A DNA stretch of 64,000 nt, from positions 1,164,046-1,228,045 of the forward strand of contig NC_044924.1 in NCBI RefSeq assembly GCF_003576645.1, written 5' to 3'. The notes below the pieces were generated by a model. It saw only the letters and a list, made by a program, of their open reading frames with translations. It made no database searches and was not told the origin of the DNA. The stretch comes from Ipomoea triloba. Its lineage: Eukaryota; Streptophyta; Magnoliopsida; Solanales; Convolvulaceae. Positions 11,293 through 21,800 of this stretch are shown here, piece by piece. Position 1 is the first letter of the stretch. Every line of letters begins with the position of its first letter. The translations under genes and the position numbers were made by a program.

Positions 11293-12222
11293 ATGGCTTC
11301 TCCTCCAGCCTCAACTAAAGTAGTTCACGATTTCTTCCCCATTTTTCGCGTCTACGATGACGGCCGCGTCGAGAGGTTTAAGAACCATGTTTCTGTCCCT
11401 CCGACCGACGACCCAGAAACCGGCGTTCAATCCAAAGATGTCGTGATTGTACCAGAAAACAACGTCTGGGCCCGCCTGTACCTTCCCAAGGTCACCGACG
11501 GCGCCGAGAAATTCCCCGTTTTATTCTACATCCACGGCGGCGCGTTCTCCATCGAGTCCGCCTCCTCCGCCACCTACGACAAGTATCTCCACGCCGTGAC
11601 GGCCAAAGCCAACGTCGTAACCGTTTCCGTCGAGTACAGACTGGCACCGGAGCACAAACTCCCGGCGTGTTACGACGATTCCTGGGCGGTTATGCAGTGG
11701 GTCGCGTCGCATGGTAAGGACGGTGGACAAGGATCCGACCCGTGGCTGAAAACCCACGCGGATCTCTCCCGGGTTTTCTTGGCCGGCGATAGCGCCGGAG
11801 CCAACATTGCACACTACATGATGGTGAAGGCAAGCGAGGAAAAATCTCAAGATTGTCTAAAACCCGTGGGGATGATTTTGGGCCACCCGTATTTCGGAAT
11901 CAGCGGCGAACCCGATAAGCTCTGGGAGATTGTTTATCCTGACTGCCCCGCATCCGGTGACCCGATGGGGAACCCGGCGGCCATTCCGGGTCTTCTCTCG
12001 CAGCTTGGCTGCTCGAAAATTCTGGTGTGTATTGCGGAGAAGGATTTCATCAGAGACAGAGGATTGAAGTATTATGAGGCATTGAAGAACAGTGGCTGGG
12101 GCGGCCACCTGGAGCTCGTGGATTCCGATGGCGAAGAACATGTTTTTCATTTGCTGAATCCGACATGCGAGCAGGCGGATTTAATGATGAATCGTGTCGT
12201 GGCTTTCCTGAAATCCACCTAA
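11293..12222 (+). CDS. Plant carboxylesterase (CXE, HSL-like alpha/beta hydrolase), copy 1
   Basis: This intronless gene of 309 residues is a plant class-I CXE, an alpha/beta hydrolase of the hormone-sensitive-lipase group, with no signal peptide and probably cytosolic. Visible features are the oxyanion-hole motif at residues 81-85 written HGGAF instead of the usual HGGGF, the nucleophile Ser167 in GDSAGAN, Asp251 in AEKDFIRDRG and His283 in GEEHVFHL. The VEYRLAPEHKLPACYDD block is also typical. Family members hydrolyse small esters (CXE) or act as 2-hydroxyisoflavanone dehydratase; the substrate cannot be told here. It is about 85-90% identical by eye to the next gene, with shared 5' flanks, so the pair is a recent tandem duplication. 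The ATG at 11293 is shared by both copies (MASPPASTKVVHDF). Confidence 0.93.
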   Translation: MASPPASTKVVHDFFPIFRVYDDGRVERFKNHVSVPPTDDPETGVQSKDVVIVPENNVWARLYLPKVTDGAEKFPVLFYIHGGAFSIESASSATYDKYLHAVTAKANVVTVSVEYRLAPEHKLPACYDDSWAVMQWVASHGKDGGQGSDPWLKTHADLSRVFLAGDSAGANIAHYMMVKASEEKSQDCLKPVGMILGHPYFGISGEPDKLWEIVYPDCPASGDPMGNPAAIPGLLSQLGCSKILVCIAEKDFIRDRGLKYYEALKNSGWGGHLELVDSDGEEHVFHLLNPTCEQADLMMNRVVAFLKST

Positions 12223-13451
12223 ATTAAATTTCATCCTCCTGTATTCAAGTTTTTATTTCCTATTTCTTGTTGGCCGGAAAATCTAAAGTTATTATCAGTG
12301 ATAAATAAGAAAAAAAAAATATATGAATGATTAGATTTCAGTGCACTATATTACTGTATTTTTCATTTAATTTATAACCGTTGATCATCCTATAGGAACT
12401 CGTGGGATTAATCCTTATATTTTATACTAGAAATCACAAATAACACATATGTATCTACTTAGTTATTACCCACCTTGGATGCATACCGTCTAGAAATTCT
12501 CAAAAATTTACCTTTATGCTTCTGCAGCCAGCAATGTTGACAAAATAGTCAAGGGCCGATCAAACTTTGTGGACGACGGAACGAATTGACACAAAGTTGT
12601 TATTATGAAAATACTTCTAGACCTCTAATCTCAATTTTAATTTGTATTCACATATTCAAATTCTAGTTGTCATTTACTAGTTAGACTTTTTCATGCACAT
12701 TTTGCCAGATAGAATGTCTTGTGCATATTTCAAGTAATAATGGTAAGAGTTAATTCCATTTGTATCATATATGTTTACAATATATAATTCACTTTTAGTA
12801 CTTTTTTATAAAAACATTTACAGTTGGTCATAATATTATTGTGACATGATCATTTCTTATTCTCTATATACAAAATTGTTTTAATGCAGTTAACTACAAA
12901 GACATTTCGATTTTCAATTACGAAATTAAAAAAATATATATAGTATGATCAACTCACTTTGTTTAAAAATGATCGAAATGCCTATGTATTTAAGAACATT
13001 TCAATGATTTTGTTGATGGATGATAAAAATAAACATGCTACATTAATAATAAGATAAAATGTATATATTTTAATAAAAAATAACTAAAAATGAAGTGTCA
13101 CATATAAATGTATGGTAAATTAACTCATAATATAAATGTATGATAAATTAACTCATAATTGTAATTTCTCTTGGCACCCAAACAAAATTGAGAGTATAAA
13201 TTATTAGCAAATTATCAAATTATAAATAAACAATACGGCGGCTGTTGACTGAAACACAAGAATATCTGTTTGCTCTGTTTTTAGTCAAAAAAGATTATAT
13301 ATACCACTAATATACTGTCTACTTATGTGATCTAAGCAATGACATCTCACAGTTTCATCATCACAATCTTCAACTATAAATCCAACTACTACGTAGTACG
13401 TACTCTTCAATCAAGCGTAAACACAGTCAGCCCTCAGCCTAAAAATCTATC
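12223..13451. other. Spacer between CXE copies 1 and 2
   Basis: AT-rich and non-coding. The last 250 bp (about 13197-13451) is the promoter and leader of copy 2. The interval 13197-13372 recurs at 15594-15768, and the leader block before the ATG recurs upstream of copy 1. Confidence 0.65.
13375..13380 (+). promoter_or_regulatory. TATA box of CXE copy 2
   Basis: TATAAA in CAACTATAAATCC lies 77 bp before the ATG at 13452. The same block in copy 1 has CATAAA. Confidence 0.55.
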
Positions 13452-14363
13452 ATGGCTTCACCTCCAGCCTCAACTAAAGTAGTTCACGATTTCTACCCCA
13501 GATTTCGCGTCTACGAGGACGGCCGCATCGAGAGGTTTCACAAATATGTTTCTGTCCCTCCCACCGACAACCCAGAAACCGGCGTTCAATCCAAAGACGT
13601 CGTCATTGTACCAGAAAACAACGTTTGGGTCCGAATGTACCTTCCCAAGGTCACCGACGTTGCCCAGAAATTCCCCGTTCTAGTCTACATTCACGGCGGC
13701 GCCTTCACGCTCGAGTCCGCCTCGTCCTCTTCCTACGACACGTTTCTCCACTCCGTAACAGCCAAAGCCAACGTTGTAACCGTTTCAGTTGAGTACAGGC
13801 TGGCCCCGGAGCACAAACTCCCGGCGTGTTACGAGGATGCCTGGGCGGTTATGCAGTGGGTCAGGCAAGGATCCGACCCGTGGCTGAAAACTCACGCGGA
13901 TCTCTCCAGGGGTTTCTTGGCCGGGGATAGCGCCGGAGCCAACATCTCACACTACATGATGGTGAAGACAGGCGAGGACAATTCTGAAGATTGTTTAAAA
14001 CCCGTGGGGATGATTTTGACCCACCCGTATTTCGTGGGCAGCACCGAGGTCGATAGGATATGGGATTTTGTTTATCCTGACCGCCCGGCCTCCGGGGACG
14101 ACCCGAAGGCGAACCCGGCGGCCATTCCGGGTCTTCTCTCGCAGCTTGGCTGCTCGAAAATTATGGTGTGTATTGCGGAGAAGGATTTCATAAGAGACAG
14201 AGGATTGATGTATTATGAGGCTCTGAAGAACAGTGGCTGGGGTGGCCAACTGGAGCTCGTGGATTCCGATGGCGAAGAACACGTTTTTCATTTGTGGAAT
14301 CCGACATGCGATCAGGCGCATTTATTGATGAATCGTATCGTGTCTTTCCTGAGCAGCACCTAA
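13452..14363 (+). CDS. Plant carboxylesterase (CXE), copy 2
   Basis: An intronless gene of 303 residues and the closest paralogue of the preceding gene. Its motifs are HGGAF (81-85, again Ala for the third Gly), GDSAGAN with Ser160, AEKDFIRDRG with Asp245 and GEEHVFHLWNP with His277. Compared with copy 1 it lacks seven residues in the loop after MQWV (copy 1 ASHGKDGG, here R) and has one extra residue in PASGDDPKANP. Several surface substitutions (RFRVYEDGRIERFHKY, VGSTEVDRIWDF) lie near the cap region that shapes the acyl pocket. The frame is intact and the catalytic residues are present, so it is likely active. Substrate unknown. Confidence 0.93.
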   Translation: MASPPASTKVVHDFYPRFRVYEDGRIERFHKYVSVPPTDNPETGVQSKDVVIVPENNVWVRMYLPKVTDVAQKFPVLVYIHGGAFTLESASSSSYDTFLHSVTAKANVVTVSVEYRLAPEHKLPACYEDAWAVMQWVRQGSDPWLKTHADLSRGFLAGDSAGANISHYMMVKTGEDNSEDCLKPVGMILTHPYFVGSTEVDRIWDFVYPDRPASGDDPKANPAAIPGLLSQLGCSKIMVCIAEKDFIRDRGLMYYEALKNSGWGGQLELVDSDGEEHVFHLWNPTCDQAHLLMNRIVSFLSST

Positions 14364-14933
14364 AGTTAATTTTCATCCTCCTGTATTCAAGTTGTTGTTT
14401 CCTATTTCTGGTTGTTTGGAAAAACTTTTACGTGTTGTTTGTAAATCCAAAAATGACTTTCCTAAATCATTTTTGGAATTTGTATGTGTTTGGATATTCA
14501 ATAAAAATAAAAGCTAAAAAAAATATTGATTATGATCCACAAAAAAATAGCTCAATTTGACAAAAAATGTGTTTTCTAGAATTTTTAGTTAGATGATATT
14601 TTCATAATAAATTATTTTTCTCCAACTTATTTTATCTCTCATCGCTTTTATAGTTTTTAGAGTATTATTATCACCACCATCACTGCCACCAGATATTGCC
14701 ACTTCCGCCACTACCACCATAAAAATTGAGTGCCATTGATAAAACCAGATCTCTTGTTTCCAAAACCAAAGCTTTGGTTTCCATCGGCTCTGGTTTATGG
14801 CTTCGGTTCTAACATTGATCACCCATAACCAAATTTCTATTGTGGGTAAGGAGGTGAAGAAGTTGCAGTTTCTCTTTAGTAGGTAGAAGATAGAGTCATG
14901 GAAGCTGAAGAAGCAGCCCAACAATGAAAATAA

Positions 14934-15234
14934 AGGTGTGTTTGGTTCGCACATGGGAATCGGAATCGGAATGGGTATCAAATACTTGGTAAGGGTAATG
15001 GGTTTTGGTAAAAGTATTTAGCATGTTTGGTAGTTGGGTGGAATGGGAATGATTATTAATAGTTGGGGAAAAAATGAGGAAGGGAAATGAAACCCTTATT
15101 TAATAAGGGTATAGGTTTTCTCATTAATGGGGTACTCCAAACCCATAATAGCATTCTCAAAACCTATCAACCAAACATTAACAATCACTTTGATACCCAT
15201 ACCTTATACCAAAAACCCCTAACCAAACACACCC
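14934..15234. mobile_element. Tourist-like (PIF/Harbinger) MITE with TAA target duplication
   Basis: The element starts AGGTGTGTTTGGTT and its other end, read in reverse, starts GGGTGTGTTTGGTTAGGGG. TAA flanks both sides (14931-14933 and 15235-15237). The 301-bp size, the GTGTTTGGTT-type TIR and the 3-bp TAA duplication are the hallmarks of Tourist elements. Internal sequence such as ATCGGAATCGGAATGGG is low-complexity. The open frame at 15087-15272 lies inside it and is not a gene. Confidence 0.8.
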
Positions 15235-15407
15235 TAAGTTATTTTTTAAAAAGTGGCTTTGTTTCCCTTTAGACCGAATATTATTTCGGATGATTTTAAT
15301 TTTCTTTACTTTGCCAAACACGGGAAATCTTAAAATCACTTTTAAAAGTCATCTTTTATGAATTTTAACACATCTTAAATTTTATGATAAAAATACTTCG
15401 TTCACGC

Positions 15408-15535
15408 CCTATAATAATCTTAATTTTATACATATTCGTTCACGCCCTCTAATAATCTTAATTTTATATACATATTCAAACTATTGTGGTATAATCTTAA
15501 TTTTATACATATTCAAACTATTGTGGTAATTTGTT
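15408..15535. repeat. Short overlapping direct repeats
   Basis: CGTTCACGCCCT followed by ATAATCTTAATTTTATACAT occurs twice, and ATTCAAACTATTGTGGTA occurs twice. This gives a patchwork of units of about 40-50 bp just upstream of the CXE promoter relic. Confidence 0.6.
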
Positions 15536-15593
15536 AGATACTGTTCTCATACACGATTGTAATTTTTTCGACCTTTAAAAAAATGTAAAAATA

Positions 15594-15768
15594 TATATAA
15601 ATTATTAGCAACTTATGAATTTATAAATATGCACAACATACAACTGTTGTTCGTTGATTGAAACGTATATAAGATATATGATTATCTATTTGCTGTCATT
15701 TTCATTGTTTCATTATATATACTGTCAACTTATGTGATCTAAGCAATGACATCTCACAGTTTTATCGC
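15594..15768 (+). other. Relic of a CXE promoter without its gene
   Basis: This interval aligns with 13197-13372, the region just upstream of CXE copy 2. The shared stretches include TTATTAGCAA near the left end and ACTTATGTGATCTAAGCAAT directly continued by GACATCTCACAGTTT on the right. No CXE leader or coding sequence follows; unrelated sequence begins at about 15775. It is either the remnant of a deleted CXE copy or a promoter fragment left by the tandem duplication. Confidence 0.6.
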
Positions 15769-16105
15769 GATCTTTTGCTGAAAATGGGTTTGGCGGCCGC
15801 CAGGCCGGCACTTCACTCCGTTTCTATCACATCACATTTTATTAGTCAATTGGTTCCACCATAAAGGAATAAATACACTTTGTCACTTAGAGACATTGAC
15901 CAATTAGAATAGGTAAAGAATTTTTTATGGGTGAAAATTTGGAAATTGGCAGGATAAATTGCTGTTTATCTTTTTTAATGGCGGCTCTTAGACATGGGAT
16001 TTAAAGTAAAGTTGGATACTTAATACAAAAAACCAAATGCAGTTTGGTCATTAAAATCTACGTCGCTCTCTGATCTATTGCACGCAATTACAAAAGCCAA
16101 GTTTT

Positions 16106-16143
16106 ACGTGGCACGAGCTAGTAGCCCAAGCTGTTTACGTGGC
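16106..16143 (+). promoter_or_regulatory. Paired ACGTGGC (G-box/ABRE-like) motifs upstream of CXE copy 3
   Basis: TTACGTGGC occurs at 16104-16112 and again at 16135-16143, about 31 bp apart, 60-100 bp before the ATG. ACGTGGC is the core bound by bZIP (ABF/GBF) factors. Paired copies close to a TATA-like TATAAG at 16150 suggest ABA or stress response. This is an inference; neither CXE copy 1 nor copy 2 shows this pair. Confidence 0.5.
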
Positions 16144-16208
16144 GTACAATATAAGCGGCGTTGTGATCAATAATTGGCTTCAACAACGGCAAACAAATCA
16201 GAGTAACA

Positions 16209-17177
16209 ATGGCTGCACTCGCAAAAGCAAACTCCGCCGATGTGCTTTATGATTTTTCAATAATGAGAGTTTACACCGACGGCCGAGTTGAGAGGTTGGC
16301 CGGAAAAGATGTCTTCCCGGCTGGGTTAGACGCCGAAACCGGAGTTCAGAGCAAAGACGTGGTTATCTCGCCGGAGCTCAACATTTCTGCGAGGCTCTAC
16401 CTCCCCAAAACTGCCGGTACTGATGGACGGAAACTGCCACTTCTCGTCTACTTTCACGGCGGCGGGTTCGTGATTGAGTCGGCCTTCTCTCCAACCTACC
16501 AAAAGCATCTCAACTTGGTGGCCGCCGAAGCTAACGTCGTCATCGTTTCCGTTAACTATCGCCTAGCCCCGGAGCATCCTCTCCCGGCTGCCTATGACGA
16601 TTCTTGGTTAGCTCTCAAGTGGTTGGCATCTCATTCCCATGCCGGAGGCCAGGACCCGTGGCTAAATGACTACGCCGACTTTGACCGGTTGTTCTTCGGT
16701 GGCGATAGCGCCGGCGGCAACATAGCACACAACATGGCCATGCGGGTCGGGTTGGAGAATCCGGGCGCGGGCGGTATCAATCTTGAAGGGATTTATCTAA
16801 ACTGTCCGTTTTTCTGGGGAAAGGACCCGATTGGTAACGAAGGTGACAACGTGTACGTAAGCTCTCTTCTTGAGAATCTATGGAAGTTCGTGAACCCGGG
16901 CACGACGGGGCTGGATGACCCGTTAATTAACCCCGCAGCGGACCCGGACCTTGCTAGGGTCGGGTGCAAGAGGGTTCTGGTTTACGTTGGCGAGAAGGAT
17001 CCGTTAAGGAATAGAGGTTGGCATTACAAAGAGGCCCTGCGGAAGAAGGGGTGGGATGGGTACGTTGAGGTGGTGGAAGCTAAAGGGGAAGATCATGTTT
17101 TCAATTTGATTAATCCAACAAGTGATAATGCCATGGCCATGGTCAAGAAGTTGGCCTCTTTCATCAACAATGTATAA
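16209..17177 (+). CDS. Plant carboxylesterase (CXE), copy 3 (diverged)
   Basis: This intronless gene of 322 residues belongs to the same class-I CXE family but is clearly older than the split of copies 1 and 2. Motifs are the canonical HGGGF at 83-87, VNYRLAPEHPLPAAYDD, GDSAGGN with Ser167, GEKDPLRNRG with Asp264 and GEDHVFNL with His296. It resembles Arabidopsis CXE12/CXE13-type esterases more than copies 1 and 2 do. The usual segment with YLNCPFFWGKDPIGNE after the nucleophile is present and is longer than in copies 1 and 2. No signal peptide is seen, so it is probably cytosolic. Its promoter carries two ACGTGGC elements. Substrate unknown. Confidence 0.93.
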   Translation: MAALAKANSADVLYDFSIMRVYTDGRVERLAGKDVFPAGLDAETGVQSKDVVISPELNISARLYLPKTAGTDGRKLPLLVYFHGGGFVIESAFSPTYQKHLNLVAAEANVVIVSVNYRLAPEHPLPAAYDDSWLALKWLASHSHAGGQDPWLNDYADFDRLFFGGDSAGGNIAHNMAMRVGLENPGAGGINLEGIYLNCPFFWGKDPIGNEGDNVYVSSLLENLWKFVNPGTTGLDDPLINPAADPDLARVGCKRVLVYVGEKDPLRNRGWHYKEALRKKGWDGYVEVVEAKGEDHVFNLINPTSDNAMAMVKKLASFINNV

Positions 17178-17206
17178 TCAATCACCTTAGTTTCCTCAGT
17201 CTTAAA

Positions 17207-17346
17207 AGCGATGACACGTGTTACCACCGTTTTGAACGGTGCATATATGTTTGCCATGTAACGTTAGATTTGTCAAAGCGATGACACGTGTTAAATGTAT
17301 GTTACTACTGGTTTGAATTATGCAGGTATGTTTTAGATTTGTCAAA
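17207..17346. repeat. Two 70-bp repeat units each with a CACGTG G-box
   Basis: Each unit starts AAGCGATGACACGTGTTA and ends GTTAGATTTGTC or TTTTAGATTTGTC; the middle parts have diverged. The palindromic G-box sits in GACACGTGTTA at 17213-17223 and 17283-17293. It lies in the 3' flank of CXE copy 3, or far upstream of the protease gene. Confidence 0.6.
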
Positions 17347-17392
17347 CAGTCAATCCATTGGGACCAAGATTCATATTACATTATCAATTCTG

Positions 17393-17467
17393 GTCCAAAA
17401 ACTATAAGTATGCAGTTATAACTATATGCGCCCAAAAATTATAAGTATGCAGTTATAACTAGATGCG
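17393..17467. repeat. Two 36-37-bp tandem units
   Basis: The motif ATAAGTATGCAGTTATAACT followed by AxATGCGC is repeated twice in tandem with few changes. Confidence 0.65.
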
Positions 17468-18879
17468 CAGAATAAGCTGTCTACCAGGTAGACGGAGGAG
17501 ATATAAAAAGTTACAAAAAATTAATATCATTTTATACGAACTCATGACCTCTTCTACCACTCGACACAAAATTATTGGCCTACGTTGAGATATGATTTCT
17601 AGAATCTTTGTATATTTCTCGAACTTATCAGAATCTTCGGGCTCAATTACAAATTTGGGCCTATAAATACAACCTTTGATTTCATTAGCTCTCTATTACA
17701 TCGTTATCATTTCTTAAGAGTGGTGTTGAATCATGTGTCTCATATTTAACGTGACTCAAATATCTGGATCAACATCTTTTGGTATCCATTTAAATTTTAA
17801 AAGTTCCAAAATTTGTTTAAAAATTCTCTCATAGAAATATAAAAAATATTCAGCTGGACCTATATATGCTACTTGTTAGGCCCATTATGCGCTTCTGAAC
17901 TCTAAAGGCCCGAAAATTAAAGCCCAATGGATCGGACACGGGGCGCAAAGCCGCAGACTTTGAAAAGATATGTCGCCGTGCTACTAAAAATCTATATTGA
18001 CGACAAAACTAATTTCTTTCTTCCAAGTTAAAAATCATATATGGTCTTGACAAACAATTTAAGGAGTTTGGATACTCTTTCACGTTTTTAACGAAAATTT
18101 TGGTCGTAATGTTATAGTGTTCGACGGCTAGACACGTAGATAGATATATAAAATTATAATTTAATTTAATTTCTGAAAAATGTTATGGTCCTGATTTAAG
18201 TATCACATGACTAATTTATAAAATTATAAGTGAAGATTTACGAAATGAAGTTTATTCGTTAACAAATGATAATTTTAGAGACAACTCAATTAAATTAGTC
18301 AAACTGTTGATTTGTTATAAATTTAACTTTTAACGAGAGTGGATATTAATCACATTGGTTGAGCGAATCAATTATGAATAATGTATACTGATTTATTTTA
18401 TTGTGGTCATTTACTGATTAAGATCATAAAACTAGATGTCTAGATTAATTTAATACACTCATCGAGTAGTGATTACAAAACTTTAATTGACAAATAATCA
18501 AATAAATCAATTTGAGTTATTCATAATTAATATGTTAAACTAATAAGTTGAGAAAATAGTTATGAACAGATACTGCATTGTAATAGAATTAGTAATATTC
18601 AAAAAAAAAATGTTAAACTAATAAGAATAATAAACTAATACTCTGTAACATGTAAAGTTGAACTTAAAATTTTGTAGGTAAATATTTGATTAATTGATGT
18701 CATTCTACACTTTTTTTGTGAAGCTGGCCCGAGTTGTATCAATTAAACATCTACTCTATAGATGATCTTGCGGCCGAAGTTACCATTAACGACGTGCATA
18801 TTAAAAGCCCCATTTCACTCATTGCCAGTCCAGGCCTCATCTATCTCGTTCATTTCCGTCTACTTCTTCTTCTTCTACC

Positions 18880-21800
18880 ATGGAGAAGGCGGTTCTGCTG
18901 CGTTCTCTTTCATCTACTACACCACTCGCCTGTTCTATAATCTTCGCTCGCCCTTACAACGGACTAGCTCGATTTACATCTATCTCCGCCAAGCGCCACC
19001 GTCTGCTCCACAGCGTCCAGCGCTGTCGCCGCTCCACGCTCTTCGACAACCACCTCCGTCTCACCTCCACCGCCGCTTCCCCGGCTTTTCACCTGAGAAG
19101 GCACTTTTCCTCTCTCTCCGTCCGAGCTGTTGCCACTTCCTCCCCGCAGCTCTCTCCAGGTACTCTTATGTTTCTCGATTGAGATTCGATTCCTAATCTG
19201 TTTAGTTTGGTAGTTTTAGGGCGTTTCATGTGTTTTTTAGATGGTATTGGAGCTGATGATGAAGTTGCCGAGAAGCTGGGGTTCGAGAAAGTGTCTGAGC
19301 AGTTCATTGATGAGTGTAAATCCAAAGCTATTTTATATAAGCACAAGAAGACCGGCGCCGAAATTATGTCGGTTTGCAATGACGATGAGAATAAGGTCTT
19401 TGGTATTGTTTTCCGAACTCCTCCGTAAGTACATTCTCGTATCTAATGTACAGTACATTTATAGCTTTGGTAGTGGTGCAATTAGTGAGCCTTTCTATTT
19501 GTTGCTTTCTTTTTGTAATGGCCTCGTTGCTGTATTGAGAATTCTTTCACCATAGAATTGTCAATAACCAATCTACTACTAGAGAATTTGACATATGCAA
19601 TACAGAAAAGGTTCAACTGAAGTTTGGCAAGTCTGTGGGCATGAATGTAGTTTTCAGTGAAAGGAAACGCATTGAAGCAACCTTGAATTCGTCCATACTT
19701 TTGAATAACAGAAAAACTTTCTGGATTCAACTTCTAGTATTGTCAATGCTGACACCTTGGTGGTGATGCCTATGCAGGAAAGATTCAACTGGAATTCCTC
19801 ACATATTGGAACACAGTGTATTGTGTGGTTCAAGAAAGTATCCCCTAAAAGAACCTTTTGTTGAACTATTGAAGGGAAGCTTGCACACTTTCCTAAATGC
19901 ATTCACCTATCCTGATAGGACTTGCTATCCTGTTGCTTCCACAAATACTAAGGTATAACATATTCTTTCAAATAATCTGTAGAAATCGTGTTTCTGTCTA
20001 ATGCATACTTACTGATCTTTGAACAGGATTTCTATAACTTGGTTGATGTGTACTTAGATGCTGTATTTTTCCCCAAATGTGTGGAGGACTTTCAAACCTT
20101 TCAACAAGAGGGTTGGCATTATGAACTGAATGACCCTTCAGAAAACATAACATATAAAGGTCTTTTTGTCTTCTTGTTGTTGTTGTTCTTTTTCTTCTTT
20201 TTTTCCAGTTATATGTCCTCTCTCACCTTGCCTTTTCATAAATAAGAAATTATTTATATTTCAATTTCAGGTGTTGTTTTCAATGAGATGAAGGGGGTTT
20301 ATTCACAGCCTGATAACATAATGGGTAGGACGTCCCAGCAAGTAAGGGTTCCTAACTTTCACACCTTTGAAAAATTGCTTTCTAGTTGATCCAAGACAAT
20401 CTGACAATGTGTCAATATTTCTATTATGCTGGGTGGCTGAATATACAATTGAATGTGATTACTGAAACATAGATAAACTGCTCATGTTTTAAATTAATTT
20501 TGTTATATATATATAGTGGTTGCTGACTGAAGAAATCAGGGAATTGAAAAATTGAACAAGGAAATGTGTTATTAAGTTTTTGCACATTGTTGCCTGCAGG
20601 CCCTTTTTCCAGATAATACATATGGTGTCGATAGTGGTGGAGATCCACTGGTCATTCCCAAGCTCACTTTTGAGGAATTTAAGGTGTGTAGTGCACATTC
20701 TGCTGTTTCCATTTAATGGGCTTTGCATTTTAATATATGTGATAGCCAGTAGCTACATCTGCAGTTTCAAAAATGCAGTTCCTGTGTTTTATTCCGTGCA
20801 ATTATGCATGTTGATGGCTCGATGATATAATTGGTACAAAACCAAGACTAGTTAAAATTTAGAAGCACTTTGTTTTTGTTTTGTTTTTGAGTCCCGCATG
20901 TTGGTATGTGCTTTTGGTTTGCATTTTGCTTCTTTGTGGAACATAGAGATTATGTTTTAGAGTGATCCTTAATGCAGAGTAATTGGTTCATTTCTATTAA
21001 GATCATCCCATATCTGATGCATTTGTATGTTTAGGGAAAGGCACATAGATTCTGTAACTTTTTTACCACGTTACCATAGAGTTATATTTTTTGCTGTATC
21101 ATAGCCTTTACACAGTGCATTTAGTTGATGGTCTATATGTTTTCTGTAATTCTGTCAAAGCTAGAAATTTAATGAATTGTAATTTTCTTCTAACTTGATG
21201 TATACTTCTTTCTAAAAATAATTATACAGGAATTCCACCGCAAATACTACCATCCTAGCAATGCTAGAATATGGTTTTATGGTGATGATGATCCAACTGA
21301 ACGATTGCGCATCTTAAGTGGTATGATTCCTACCTACCTTATTCTTCTGTCCTTGCTTCTGGGCCAAAAATTGGATACTAATGTAAATCAGCAATGAATT
21401 TCACAAGGCATTTGGAGTTTCATTTATTTCTCTACCCATATAATAATTCTTGCATCTTATATTGGGTATCTGATGCTATCATTATTCTTATTTTGGTTGC
21501 CAAATTGTTTATTGTTTTACAAGCTCCTTGTAGATGCTATGTTACCCAAAGAAAAGATAGGGGTAAATGGAAAACCAGTTTTGTTTAAAATGGTTCTCAA
21601 ATTTCAAGAGTATGATAGAAGTCCTAAACTTATTTCACCAGCACCATTTGTGTATGTTATGTCAATTAGCTACTCCATTTGTCCTAAAAAACGTATCCTC
21701 TATGATTAAGAAGAGGATCTAGGCCATGTTTTTAATGCCATTATAATCATAATTATATTGCATGCATTTTACTTTTACCCTTCATCAATACAGTAATTGC

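Larger units (their letters stand above)
14364..16208. other. Spacer between CXE copies 2 and 3
   Basis: Non-coding. It contains a possible nested transposon pair (14424-15325 around the Tourist-like MITE at 14934-15234), short direct repeats (15408-15535), a relic of the CXE promoter (15594-15768), and the promoter of copy 3 with two ACGTGGC motifs and a TATA-like box. Confidence 0.65.
17178..18879. other. Intergenic region
   Basis: AT-rich spacer between CXE copy 3 and the presequence protease. The first 300 bp hold two sets of tandem repeats (17207-17346 and 17393-17467). The remainder shows no gene and no recognisable element. The last 100-150 bp will be the leader of the protease gene. 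Confidence 0.6.

Noticed and set aside
11521..12150. Minus-strand frames opposite CXE copy 1, and the same opposite copy 2
   Set aside because: They are antisense shadows of the well-supported carboxylesterase exons with no family features.
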